Assembly (NCBI GenBank): GCA_900547035.1
Contig: URFM01000048.1
Location: 1-26,967, forward strand
DNA: 26,967 nucleotides
Reading direction: 5' to 3'
Origin: an uncultured Clostridium sp.
Lineage (GTDB): Bacteria > Bacillota > Clostridia > Lachnospirales > Lachnospiraceae
Shown: piece by piece, positions 16,297-22,254 of the stretch
Layout of the letters: every line of letters begins with the position of its first letter
How positions within the stretch are numbered: the stretch's first letter is position 1
The notes under the pieces: generated by a model
Databases searched by the model: none
The model's input: the letters and a program-made list of their open reading frames with translations, nothing else
What the model was told of the DNA's origin: nothing
Made by a program: the position numbers and the translations under genes

Positions 16297-16332
16297 TAAA
16301 TAACGCAATGGAAATGCAGAACCGAGGGATGT

Positions 16333-17802
16333 ATGATGAAATGGAACTTGAAACGGTTGAGAAGATCGGCGGCCGCAGCGGCCGTGACTGTTTTTGTGGG
16401 GGCAGCGGCCGCAGGCTGCGGGGTGAAAACCGTCAGCCAGGAAACCGAGACGGCGCCTCCCGCAGAGACTACAACCCAGGCGGAGGAAGCCGAGACAACT
16501 AAGCCCTCCCAGCCGGAGACCGAGACCATTTCCCCTCTTCCATCCGAGGAGGCAGAAGAGGAGGAAAGGGATGACAAACGGATGATTCTCATGACTGACA
16601 TCCATTATCTGGATCCATCCCTGACGGACGGAGGAGAGGCCTTTACCAGAATGATCGAGCATGGGGACGGCAAACTGGTCAACTATGTGGAGGAGATTAC
16701 GGATGCCGCTCTGGATGAGGTGGTGAATCAGGAGCCGGATGTGCTGATTCTGGCCGGGGATTTGACTCTGGAGGGGGAAAAGGAGAGCCATAAAGGGCTG
16801 GCAAAAAAATTGCGTCAGGTGGAAGACGCCGGGATTCCTGTGGTGGTAATTCCTGGAAATCACGATATCAACAATCCAAGCGCCGCAGGATATGAGGAGG
16901 ACGGCATTTATCCGGCGGAAAATATTACGGCCGAGGATTTTGAGGAGATTTACGAGGAGTTTGGATATGAGGAGTCATACAGCCGGGATACATTTTCTCT
17001 GAGCTATACCTACGATCTGGACGACCAGTTTCGGCTGATGATGTTGGATACCTGCCAGTATGAGCCGTACAATCAGGTGGGCGGAATGATCGATACGGAA
17101 ACCTATGAATGGATTGAACAGCAGCTGGAGGAGGCTTTTGACGACGGAAAAACGCTTCTTCCGGTAGCTCATCATAACCTGCTGGACCAGAGCCAGATCT
17201 ATGTAGGAGACTGCACCATTGAGCACAGCAGCCGCCTGATTGATCTGCTGGAAAACTATGATACGGATTTGTTTTTAAGCGGCCATCTTCATGTACAGCA
17301 TTGGATGCAGCACGATGATATTGGAATTTACGAGGTGGTGACCAGCTCCCTGTCTACTCCTCCCTGTCAATATGGCGTGCTGGATTTGGAGAAGGACGGG
17401 AATTTCCGTTACTGGACTCAGAGCGTGGATATGGAGGGCTGGGCTGGAAAGAACGGCCTGAAGGATGAGAATCTGTTAAATTTTAATACCTATAGTCTGC
17501 CTACCTTGAACCGGATTTTCTATAATCAGGCATATGACGCCATGAAGGATTCGCGGGAGGAAGAAAAGGGAAGCCTGTATGTGAAGCTGACGGAAGAACA
17601 AAAGGACGCCATGTCCCAGGTATACGCGGATTTAAATGCGGCCTGCTACGGAGGCAGGGCAGTAGATGTCGTGGATGATGCGGTGAAATCTCAGGGATTC
17701 GCCTTGTGGGAGGAATATTGCTATCCGCCGCTTTTGTTCCAGTATCTGGAGTATATTGTCAGCGACGGTGTGAAGGATTACAATACTTTGGAGTCCTATT
17801 AG
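16333..17802 (+). CDS. Calcineurin-like metallophosphoesterase lipoprotein
   Basis: The product is 489 aa. The signal peptide ends in a lipobox (AAAAGC, Cys29), so it should be lipid-anchored on the outer face of the membrane. A Thr/Glu/Pro-rich linker (30-80) follows. The phosphoesterase domain has the complete dinuclear metal set: DIH (Asp89, His91), GDLT (Asp143), GNHD (Asn176, His177), AHH (His280/281) and GHLH (317-320). These enzymes hydrolyse phosphomonoesters or diesters; the substrate cannot be told. The C-terminal 130 residues are family-specific and unassigned. It starts 36 nt after the GH18 gene and 61 nt before the amidase gene, so it shares their transcript and probably acts in wall or teichoic-acid turnover. 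ATG 16333 and ATG 16336 are equally possible. Confidence 0.88.
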   Translation: MMKWNLKRLRRSAAAAAVTVFVGAAAAGCGVKTVSQETETAPPAETTTQAEEAETTKPSQPETETISPLPSEEAEEEERDDKRMILMTDIHYLDPSLTDGGEAFTRMIEHGDGKLVNYVEEITDAALDEVVNQEPDVLILAGDLTLEGEKESHKGLAKKLRQVEDAGIPVVVIPGNHDINNPSAAGYEEDGIYPAENITAEDFEEIYEEFGYEESYSRDTFSLSYTYDLDDQFRLMMLDTCQYEPYNQVGGMIDTETYEWIEQQLEEAFDDGKTLLPVAHHNLLDQSQIYVGDCTIEHSSRLIDLLENYDTDLFLSGHLHVQHWMQHDDIGIYEVVTSSLSTPPCQYGVLDLEKDGNFRYWTQSVDMEGWAGKNGLKDENLLNFNTYSLPTLNRIFYNQAYDAMKDSREEEKGSLYVKLTEEQKDAMSQVYADLNAACYGGRAVDVVDDAVKSQGFALWEEYCYPPLLFQYLEYIVSDGVKDYNTLESY

Positions 17803-17863
17803 AAAGTTTAAGAGGTCTTTTGCATATACATAGAGGGAGAAATGAGGGCTGGAGGCTGTGCCT

Positions 17864-18592
17864 TTGAAACATCCTGTATGGCAGATGCTGATGGGAATGT
17901 GCCTGCTGGTGATTACGGCTCTGTTGTCCTGGAGGGCAGGAGAACTGGAACCAGCCCGCCAGGCGGGGGCAGGGGCCAGGGGAGAGGGACGTTTTCTGGT
18001 TGCGGTTGACCCGGGCCACGGGGGAAGAGACCCGGGCAAGGTAGGGGCGGATGGACAGCTGGAAAAAGATATTAATTTGGAAATTGCAATGAAGCTAAAG
18101 GAATATCTGGAGGCCTCAGATGTGGAAGTGGTGCTGACCAGGGAGGCTGACCAGGGGCTCTACCAGGAGGAGGACAGCCATAAGAAGATGGCTGATATGG
18201 AAGAGCGGTGCCGGCTGATTAATGAGGCAAAGCCCGATGCGGTAGTGAGTATCCACCAGAACAGCTACCATGAGGACTCCGTCTCCGGAGGGCAGGTTTT
18301 CTACTACGGGAAATCGGAAAAGGGAAAAAGGCTGGCGGGAATTCTCCAGAAACGTTTTGACTATGTGACAGAGAGCGAACATAAGAGGACAGAAAAGGCT
18401 AATGACAGCTATTACCTGCTGCTTCACGTAAAATCCCCCATTGTGATTGTGGAATGTGGTTTTTTGAGCAATCCCCAGGAAGCAAAAAGTCTTGCCGATC
18501 CGGTTTATCAGGACCGTCTGGCATGGACCATTCATATGGGAATTATGGAATTTTTAAATTCAGGAAAGGAGAACCCGGAACGAAGCATTTGA
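17864..18592 (+). CDS. cwlD: N-acetylmuramoyl-L-alanine amidase, CwlD-like
   Basis: The product is 242 aa. A transmembrane segment (residues about 8-22, LMGMCLLVITALLSW) anchors an Amidase_3 catalytic domain. Zinc and catalytic residues are present: DPGHGG, the Glu in LEKDINLEIA, SIHQNS, and the catalytic Glu in VIVECGFLSN. CwlD removes peptide stems from muramic acid, a step toward muramic-delta-lactam in spore cortex; length and domain layout match. The TTG at 17864 (MKHPVWQ) is favoured because GGAGG at 17851-17855 is 8 nt away. The in-frame GTG at 17858 is too close to it. It is third in the GH18/phosphoesterase operon. Whether it serves sporulation or vegetative wall turnover is not visible from promoter sequence. 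Confidence 0.88.
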   Translation: MKHPVWQMLMGMCLLVITALLSWRAGELEPARQAGAGARGEGRFLVAVDPGHGGRDPGKVGADGQLEKDINLEIAMKLKEYLEASDVEVVLTREADQGLYQEEDSHKKMADMEERCRLINEAKPDAVVSIHQNSYHEDSVSGGQVFYYGKSEKGKRLAGILQKRFDYVTESEHKRTEKANDSYYLLLHVKSPIVIVECGFLSNPQEAKSLADPVYQDRLAWTIHMGIMEFLNSGKENPERSI

Positions 18593-18612
18593 CTCCGTTT
18601 CGGGCTTAATTT
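18574..18612 (+). terminator. Probable terminator of the GH18-cwlD operon
   Basis: CCCGGAACG (18574-18582) pairs with CGTTTCGGG (18596-18604), including a G-U pair, and is followed by CTTAATTTT. The stem begins inside the end of the amidase gene. The U-run is interrupted, so strength is moderate. Confidence 0.55.
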
Positions 18613-18736
18613 TGAGGTGAACGTAAAATCAGTGATTAAATCAATGCGGACCATGTGCGAAAGATTGTGATGACAAGTAAACGCGAAAAGATAGGCGGAC
18701 TTCACTCCTACGCCATTACTGCCTCTAAGAAGGAGG

Positions 18737-19085
18737 ATGGTTGCCAACAGCCCCAATACCATTAAGCGGTACAGGCAGAGATATTTGAAATATCTGGAGC
18801 CGTCCATCCTGAATAAAAAGAAGATTGGACAGATTGACGAACTGTTGCTGGAAACGGAATGCAGCCGTATTGTAAGGGAGTTTAATCTTACCCGGAAAGA
18901 GTGGGGGAACTGGCCGCGCTGAAATGGTCCGATTACTGTGATATAAGGTACCTTCACATTGTCCGGGAGGGAGCCAGGAATCAGATAACCAACCGGTACG
19001 AGATTGCGGAGCACCCACAAAATGTGGAAAACCTTTGCAAGCAGACTGAATGAGGCCGGTATGCCTATAGACTACATCCGAGATT
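18737..19085 (+). pseudogene. Decayed tyrosine recombinase (integrase), first remnant
   Basis: Three pieces in shifting frames belong to an integrase. 18737-18900 encodes a core-binding N-terminal part (NTIKRYRQRYLKYLEP, IDELLLETECSRIVREFNL). After a frame change, 18901-19012 reads GELAALKWSDY, the box I region that normally follows about 60-100 residues later. 19022-19085 reads MWKTFASRLNEAGMPIDYIRD, a piece of the box II neighbourhood. The stretches in between are missing and the C-terminal tyrosine is absent, so it cannot be active. It differs in sequence from the second integrase remnant at 19713, so they are not two halves of one gene. Confidence 0.7.
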
Positions 19086-19090
19086 CTATG

Positions 19091-19119
19091 TTGTTAGTTG
19101 AAAAAGTTCATGCTATAAT
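19091..19119 (+). promoter_or_regulatory. Promoter of the Hol_Tox-like toxin mRNA
   Basis: TTGTTA at 19091-19096 and TATAAT at 19114-19119 have a 17 bp spacer. Transcription would start near 19126 and give a leader of about 90 nt before the small toxin gene, unusually long for a 31-codon gene but typical of type I toxins. Confidence 0.7.
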
Positions 19120-19150
19120 GCAAATACGGAAAGTCAAAACACATTAAAGG

Positions 19151-19213
19151 CGGCCTACCCTTCCACTTCGGAGGGGCAACCCTCCACCCCCTTATACAAA
19201 AGAGGAAAGGAGG
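19151..19213 (+). promoter_or_regulatory. Structured leader of the toxin mRNA
   Basis: A stem GGAGGG (19170-19175) / CCCTCC (19180-19185) is capped by a GCAA tetraloop. CGGCCTACCC at 19151-19160 is perfectly complementary to GGGTAGGCCG at 19368-19377 in the 3' part of the transcript, so 5' and 3' ends may pair and limit translation. The ribosome site AAAGGAGGG is at 19205-19213. Confidence 0.6.
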
Positions 19214-19215
19214 GA

Positions 19216-19311
19216 ATGCCAATGGTTACATATGCTGATTTGATTCAGTTTTGTTTACTCATTGTCGCCCTCGTAGGATTGTGTTATACAATCTTCGGGG
19301 GAAGAAAATAG
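19216..19311 (+). CDS. Hol_Tox-like small hydrophobic toxin of a type I toxin-antitoxin pair
   Basis: The product is 31 aa: a short polar start (MPMVTYADLIQF), one membrane helix (CLLIVALVGLCYTIF) and a charged end (GGRK). This matches the putative holin-like toxin family of Firmicutes (MVTYADL start, single helix, basic tail), whose members depolarise the membrane when overproduced. ATG 19216 is preceded by AAAGGAGGG. A second in-frame ATG lies at 19222 and gives the family's usual MVTYADL start. It is covered at its 3' end by a convergent antisense RNA (19303-19403). It sits between two broken integrase genes, so it probably arrived with, and outlived, a mobile element. Confidence 0.85.
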   Translation: MPMVTYADLIQFCLLIVALVGLCYTIFGGRK

Positions 19312-19403
19312 CCGCCACTACTCGCAATAGTGACGGCAGCCCGTTAGGGTTGTAAGTTTAGTATTTGGGGTAGGCCGTGTGTCTCTGACTTTCCCCTTTT
19401 CTT
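19303..19403 (-). ncRNA. Antisense RNA antitoxin, overlapping the toxin mRNA 3' end
   Basis: The minus strand has its own promoter (see 19410-19438) and about 70 nt downstream a terminator: GCCGTCACTA pairs with TAGTGGCGGC (plus 19328-19337 and 19311-19320, one G-U) around a 7-nt loop, followed by TATTTTCTT. The RNA would be about 100 nt and complementary to the toxin stop codon and 3' untranslated region, the layout of TxpA/RatA and BsrG/SR4 in B. subtilis. Ends are estimates. Confidence 0.75.
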
Positions 19404-19409
19404 ATTTAG

Positions 19410-19438
19410 AGTATAGCACATTATAAAAATGCTTTCAA
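19410..19438 (-). promoter_or_regulatory. Promoter of the antisense RNA
   Basis: On the minus strand, TTGAAA (plus 19433-19438) and TATACT (plus 19410-19415) have a 17 bp spacer. It is closer to consensus than the toxin promoter, as expected for an antitoxin made in excess. Confidence 0.8.
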
Positions 19439-19620
19439 GAGCAATTAAAATTCAAAAACGGCAGGTTGCTCTTATATTCATAAAGTTGCCAGAAATTATC
19501 ATAAGGGAGGAACGCACGTTGTCTGCCTTGTGTCTTCAAACTGTCTTCAACGCTTGGCGAACCCCATACGCTCCAATATTAAACAAAACCGCCTAATATA
19601 ACTGGGTAAAAATGAAGATA

Positions 19621-19669
19621 GGTCCGTCAAGAGTTGCCGCAGGCAACGGTAGCTTGTGCTTGACTGACC
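19621..19669. other. Strong nested inverted repeat (cruciform-like)
   Basis: GGTC-C-GTCAAG (19621-19631) pairs with CTTGAC-T-GACC (19659-19669), and inside it GTTGCC (19633-19638) pairs with GGCAAC (19642-19647) around a GCA loop. There is no U-run, so it is not a terminator. It lies at the junction before the truncated integrase and could be a recombination or transfer site, or an RNA structure. Confidence 0.5.
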
Positions 19670-19712
19670 GGCCTAGCAGCTGATCGCACCCCCATTATAG
19701 GACGGGCCTGGA

Positions 19713-20336
19713 ATGGAGCGCCCCTTGGTTGAGGCGGAAGCATGGCAGGAATTTGATGAAAAAGGCTGCACGACCGCCCTTGCAATTCCCCTGGCCATTC
19801 AGATTGGTGTGCGTCTGGGTGAACTGATTGCGATAAAATCCAGCGATATCAGCAAGAACGGGAAGTACGTCCACATTCAGCGGATGGGCCAACGCCTGGA
19901 ACGCCAGCGCCCGGATGACACCTGGTATCCGGCACAATGGGTTGTGGTAGAGCACACAAAGAGCAGCGCAAGTGACCGGTATGTGTATCTGACCAAAGAA
20001 GCCCGGAAGATTATCAAGAAGATTCAGGATTCTGATGAAGAAAACGGTTTTTCTGATGATGGGTTCTTATTCGTACATGGAGGAAAGAGAATCAGCCCCA
20101 GGGCGGTTGATACAAGAATCCGAAAGTACTGTGATCATATCAACATCAATGCCAAGAGTAGGCATAAGGTACGGAAATCTTATATTTCCTCTTTGTTGGA
20201 TGGTGGCCTGAATATCAACGAGGTGCGCAAACAGATAGGGCATGAGGACGAGCGAACACCCCTTCACAATTACTGTTTCAACCGTAACGATATGGAAACC
20301 AATGAGGCCGATATGGAAAAAGCCCTTGCCGGGTAA
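19713..20336 (+). CDS. Tyrosine recombinase, N-terminally truncated
   Basis: The product is 207 aa, about half the usual 380-400 aa. It starts abruptly at the beginning of the catalytic domain (MERPLVEAEAWQEF) with a stop codon four codons upstream and no ribosome site. The core-binding and arm-binding domains are absent. The catalytic residues of the remaining part are visible: the Arg in GVRLGELIAIK, the His and Arg in HKVRKSY, the His in QIGHED and the nucleophile Tyr in HNYCFNR. The family cuts and rejoins DNA at att sites of integrative elements. Without the DNA-binding domains it should be inactive. It ends 105 nt from the 3' end of a tRNA-Gly gene, a favoured integration site of such enzymes. 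Treat as a remnant. Confidence 0.75.
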   Translation: MERPLVEAEAWQEFDEKGCTTALAIPLAIQIGVRLGELIAIKSSDISKNGKYVHIQRMGQRLERQRPDDTWYPAQWVVVEHTKSSASDRYVYLTKEARKIIKKIQDSDEENGFSDDGFLFVHGGKRISPRAVDTRIRKYCDHININAKSRHKVRKSYISSLLDGGLNINEVRKQIGHEDERTPLHNYCFNRNDMETNEADMEKALAG

Positions 20337-20388
20337 ACACACGTTTACTCTACCCTACTCTACCCCAGCAAGGACTCATAAGAGTAAG

Positions 20389-20427
20389 CAAAAAAGCCGG
20401 AAACCCTTGTAAAATAAGGCTTCCGGC
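20389..20427 (-). terminator. Terminator of tRNA-Gly(GCC)
   Basis: On the minus strand, GCCGGAAGCCTT (plus 20416-20427) pairs with AAGGGTTTCCGGC (plus 20396-20408), followed by TTTTTT. It resembles the terminator of the other tRNA-Gly at 26857-26900. Confidence 0.85.
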
Positions 20428-20441
20428 CACAAAATAAAAAG

Positions 20442-20513
20442 AGCGCGAGACGGGATTCGAACCCGCGGCCCCCACCTTGGCAAGGTGGTGCTCCACCCCT
20501 GAGCCACTCGCGC
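20442..20513 (-). tRNA. tRNA-Gly(GCC)
   Basis: The length is 72 nt without CCA. Acceptor GCGCGAG pairs with CTCGCGC, the discriminator is U, and the T arm has GGTTCGAAT. The anticodon stem CCACC/GGTGG closes the loop TTGCCAA with anticodon GCC. CCA is not encoded. Its 3' end faces the integrase remnants, so it is the likely attachment site of the lost element. Confidence 0.95.
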
Positions 20514-20541
20514 ATATGTCAGAAATTCACTGACGAAGGAT

Positions 20542-20570
20542 ATTATAATAAAAAAAGGGGCGGTTGTCAA
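20542..20570 (-). promoter_or_regulatory. Promoter of tRNA-Gly(GCC)
   Basis: Both hexamers are perfect on the minus strand: TTGACA (plus 20565-20570) and TATAAT (plus 20542-20547), with a 17 bp spacer, as expected for a stable-RNA gene. Confidence 0.85.
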
Positions 20571-20630
20571 CGGCTATTTTTATTTTTTTCCCAAGCATTT
20601 TAGAATCGGCGTTTTTGCCCCCCTATTTTG

Positions 20631-20669
20631 GCATATAACTCTGCATATCTGCACGATATACTCGCATAT
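20631..20669. promoter_or_regulatory. GCATAT repeats before the Xre-type gene
   Basis: GCATAT occurs at 20631, 20643 and 20664, with a related GATATA at 20655. The spacings are 12, 12 and 9 bp. They lie 65-100 bp before the regulator's start codon and may be its own binding sites. Confidence 0.3.
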
Positions 20670-20733
20670 TCGTTCATGTTCAAGGACATTTTTGCCCACT
20701 ATACTGGTTATATCACAATTTGCGAGGTGTTTG

Positions 20734-20949
20734 ATGATTAGTTATAAACCGCTATTTGAAACCATGAAAAAGAAGCATATCTCATCCTATAAGCTTCAGA
20801 AAGCGGGTTTTAGTCGCGCCACCTACTACAGCATCCGTCAGGGCAACAGCGTATCGACCAATACCATCAATCAGCTGTGCCGTCTTCTTCACTGCAGTGT
20901 TTCAGAGGTGATGGAGTATGTGGAAGACGACCCGACTGACCAGCAATGA
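20734..20949 (+). CDS. Xre/Cro-type HTH transcriptional regulator
   Basis: The product is 71 aa and consists essentially of one HTH-XRE DNA-binding domain: KKHISSYKLQKAG, then recognition helix FSRATYYSIRQGN, then TNTINQLCRLLHCSVSEVMEY. Proteins of this small Cro-like type bind short operators and often belong to mobile elements or toxin systems. ATG 20734 has GAGGTG five bases upstream; the frame is open further up but lacks a ribosome site there. TATACT at 20700-20705 may be its -10 box. It has no partner gene on the same strand and lies just beyond the tRNA-Gly gene, so it need not be part of the decayed element. Target unknown. Confidence 0.85.
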   Translation: MISYKPLFETMKKKHISSYKLQKAGFSRATYYSIRQGNSVSTNTINQLCRLLHCSVSEVMEYVEDDPTDQQ

Positions 20950-20981
20950 TAACTGTTATTTCGAATGATTTTAGTGTTATG

Positions 20982-21314
20982 TCACTTCAGCCGCACCGTC
21001 AGCCTCCGTATATGCCCGTCTGAGGAAAGCTGCTGAAGGCTTGCAATGGCCATCACATTGTAACCACCGAAAGAAGCGATAAATTCCGCCTGCCGGTCGT
21101 TTAAAATCACCGGTTCCAGAATGGAATACTGGCGGAAGAGAAACTTGTTCCGAAAGAACATGGAGATGGCCTCCTTGCCATAAAGATGATATTCATGCTG
21201 GGGCGTTCCGTTGGGGCAGTAGTCGCAGTAGTGTCCATCCCTGGTAAAAAGGTTTCCCAGTCCTTCAAAATCCTTATTTTCCAGCGCTTCAATATATTTC
21301 TCAATAGTTTTCAT
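20982..21314 (-). CDS. NTF2-like / SnoaL-fold protein
   Basis: The product is 110 aa. The N-terminal helix MKTIEKYIEALENKDFEGL followed by LFTRDGHYCDY is the opening of the NTF2/SnoaL/ketosteroid-isomerase fold, a cone-shaped pocket used for isomerase, dehydratase or binding roles. The length is typical. Substrate cannot be inferred from residues alone. ATG 21314 follows GGGAGGG on the minus strand. It lies 23 nt downstream of the dehydrogenase gene, so both share a transcript and perhaps a substrate. Confidence 0.75.
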   Translation of the reverse strand: MKTIEKYIEALENKDFEGLGNLFTRDGHYCDYCPNGTPQHEYHLYGKEAISMFFRNKFLFRQYSILEPVILNDRQAEFIASFGGYNVMAIASLQQLSSDGHIRRLTVRLK

Positions 21315-21337
21315 CTGATAGACTTCCCTCCCAAAAT

Positions 21338-22129
21338 CTAATAAACTTTTTCCGTATTCAGCAAGGCATCCGTACCGCCGTCTACAAAGAGGATTACACC
21401 GTTGATACCCCTTGCCTCCGGCGAAGACAGAAATACGATGACCTGAGCCACTTCCTCCGGGTCCATCAGTGTTTCTTTGCCGTATTTCGTGGGAATTGGA
21501 AGGGCGTTTAAAGCCATTTTGGCATTGGTGGACATGGTGGCGGTCATGGCTGTGTTGACATTGCCCGGGGCGACGGCATTGATGCGTACTCCATTTGCAG
21601 CATAGGAGGCGGAATGGCGGCGTACCCATCGTGCCAGAGCATATTTTGCAGCGGCATAAACGCTGTCCCCTACACTGAGACTGGTTTGATCCAGGCGTCC
21701 TACCAGATTCAAGATCCGCTGCTCGTCATCATTGTTGTTGTTCAATAGGTCTGCCAGGTCCATCCTCAGATTCCCCTGAGAAATGGTGTTGGAGGTGGTG
21801 ACCACGCAAGTGCCGCCTTTTTTCAGCAGGAGATCATAATTACCCTTAATTAGGGAAATGGTGCCGAAAAAATTCAGGGATACGATTCTGCGCAGGTCCC
21901 CGCAGGCTCCGGACACTCCGGCGCAGCAGATCAGGCCGTCCAGCCCTTCCGGACACAGGGCATGAAGCTCGTCAATGGCTTCCTGACGTCCCTCAGGAGT
22001 GGACAGGTCTGATTGGATATCCCCTTTTTTCCAATCAAGATTAATGGTTTCATGTCCTTTGTTTTTTAAAAGCATAACGGTTCTGGCGCCGATTCCTCCG
22101 GAACCTCCGGTAACAGCGAAAACTCCCAC
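21338..22129 (-). CDS. Short-chain dehydrogenase, 3-alpha-hydroxysteroid dehydrogenase-like
   Basis: The product is 263 aa with a Rossmann fold. The cofactor loop is TGGSGGIG (residues 8-15). DLSTPEGRQEAIDEL and LDGLICCAGVSG follow, then the active site Ser in TTSNT and YAAAK (Tyr/Lys), then APGNVNT and the ending VDGGTDALL. From memory, the order and wording of these blocks (DLSTxEGR, DGLxxCAG, VSxNxFG, DGGxDAxx) resemble the 3-alpha-hydroxysteroid dehydrogenase/carbonyl reductase of Comamonas testosteroni more than common FabG-type enzymes. An acidic residue after strand 2 (NLDWKKG) suggests NAD(H). The GTG start at 22129 is used because AAGGAGGGG lies 6 nt upstream and no ATG is in frame. 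It is first of a two-gene operon with the NTF2-like gene, divergent from a MocR-type regulator. A steroid or bile-acid substrate is possible but unproven. Confidence 0.85.
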   Translation of the reverse strand: MGVFAVTGGSGGIGARTVMLLKNKGHETINLDWKKGDIQSDLSTPEGRQEAIDELHALCPEGLDGLICCAGVSGACGDLRRIVSLNFFGTISLIKGNYDLLLKKGGTCVVTTSNTISQGNLRMDLADLLNNNNDDEQRILNLVGRLDQTSLSVGDSVYAAAKYALARWVRRHSASYAANGVRINAVAPGNVNTAMTATMSTNAKMALNALPIPTKYGKETLMDPEEVAQVIVFLSSPEARGINGVILFVDGGTDALLNTEKVY

Positions 22130-22171
22130 AACATTCCCCTCCTTGAATCTTTTTTGCCGAAATATCGGCGG

Positions 22172-22200
22172 TTTACAAAAGGCTTTGTTCCTATTATAAT
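22172..22200 (+). promoter_or_regulatory. Promoter of the MocR-type gene, overlapping a minus-strand promoter
   Basis: TTTACA (22172-22177) and TATAAT (22195-22200) have 17 bp spacing. On the minus strand, TATAAT (plus 22193-22198) with ATTACA 17 bp upstream could serve the dehydrogenase operon. The two -10 boxes overlap in ATTATAAT, so the promoters probably compete. Confidence 0.7.
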
Positions 22201-22206
22201 CAGAAT

Positions 22207-22225
22207 GGGTACCGATGTAATACCC
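22207..22225. promoter_or_regulatory. Inverted repeat GGGTA-N9-TACCC, candidate regulator site
   Basis: GGGTA at 22207-22211 and TACCC at 22221-22225 lie just after the start site of the MocR-type gene and in the core/-35 region of the divergent dehydrogenase promoter. This is a good place for autorepression combined with control of the operon. Confidence 0.5.
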
Positions 22226-22254
22226 AAAATGAGAAAAATAAAGGATACCAGATT

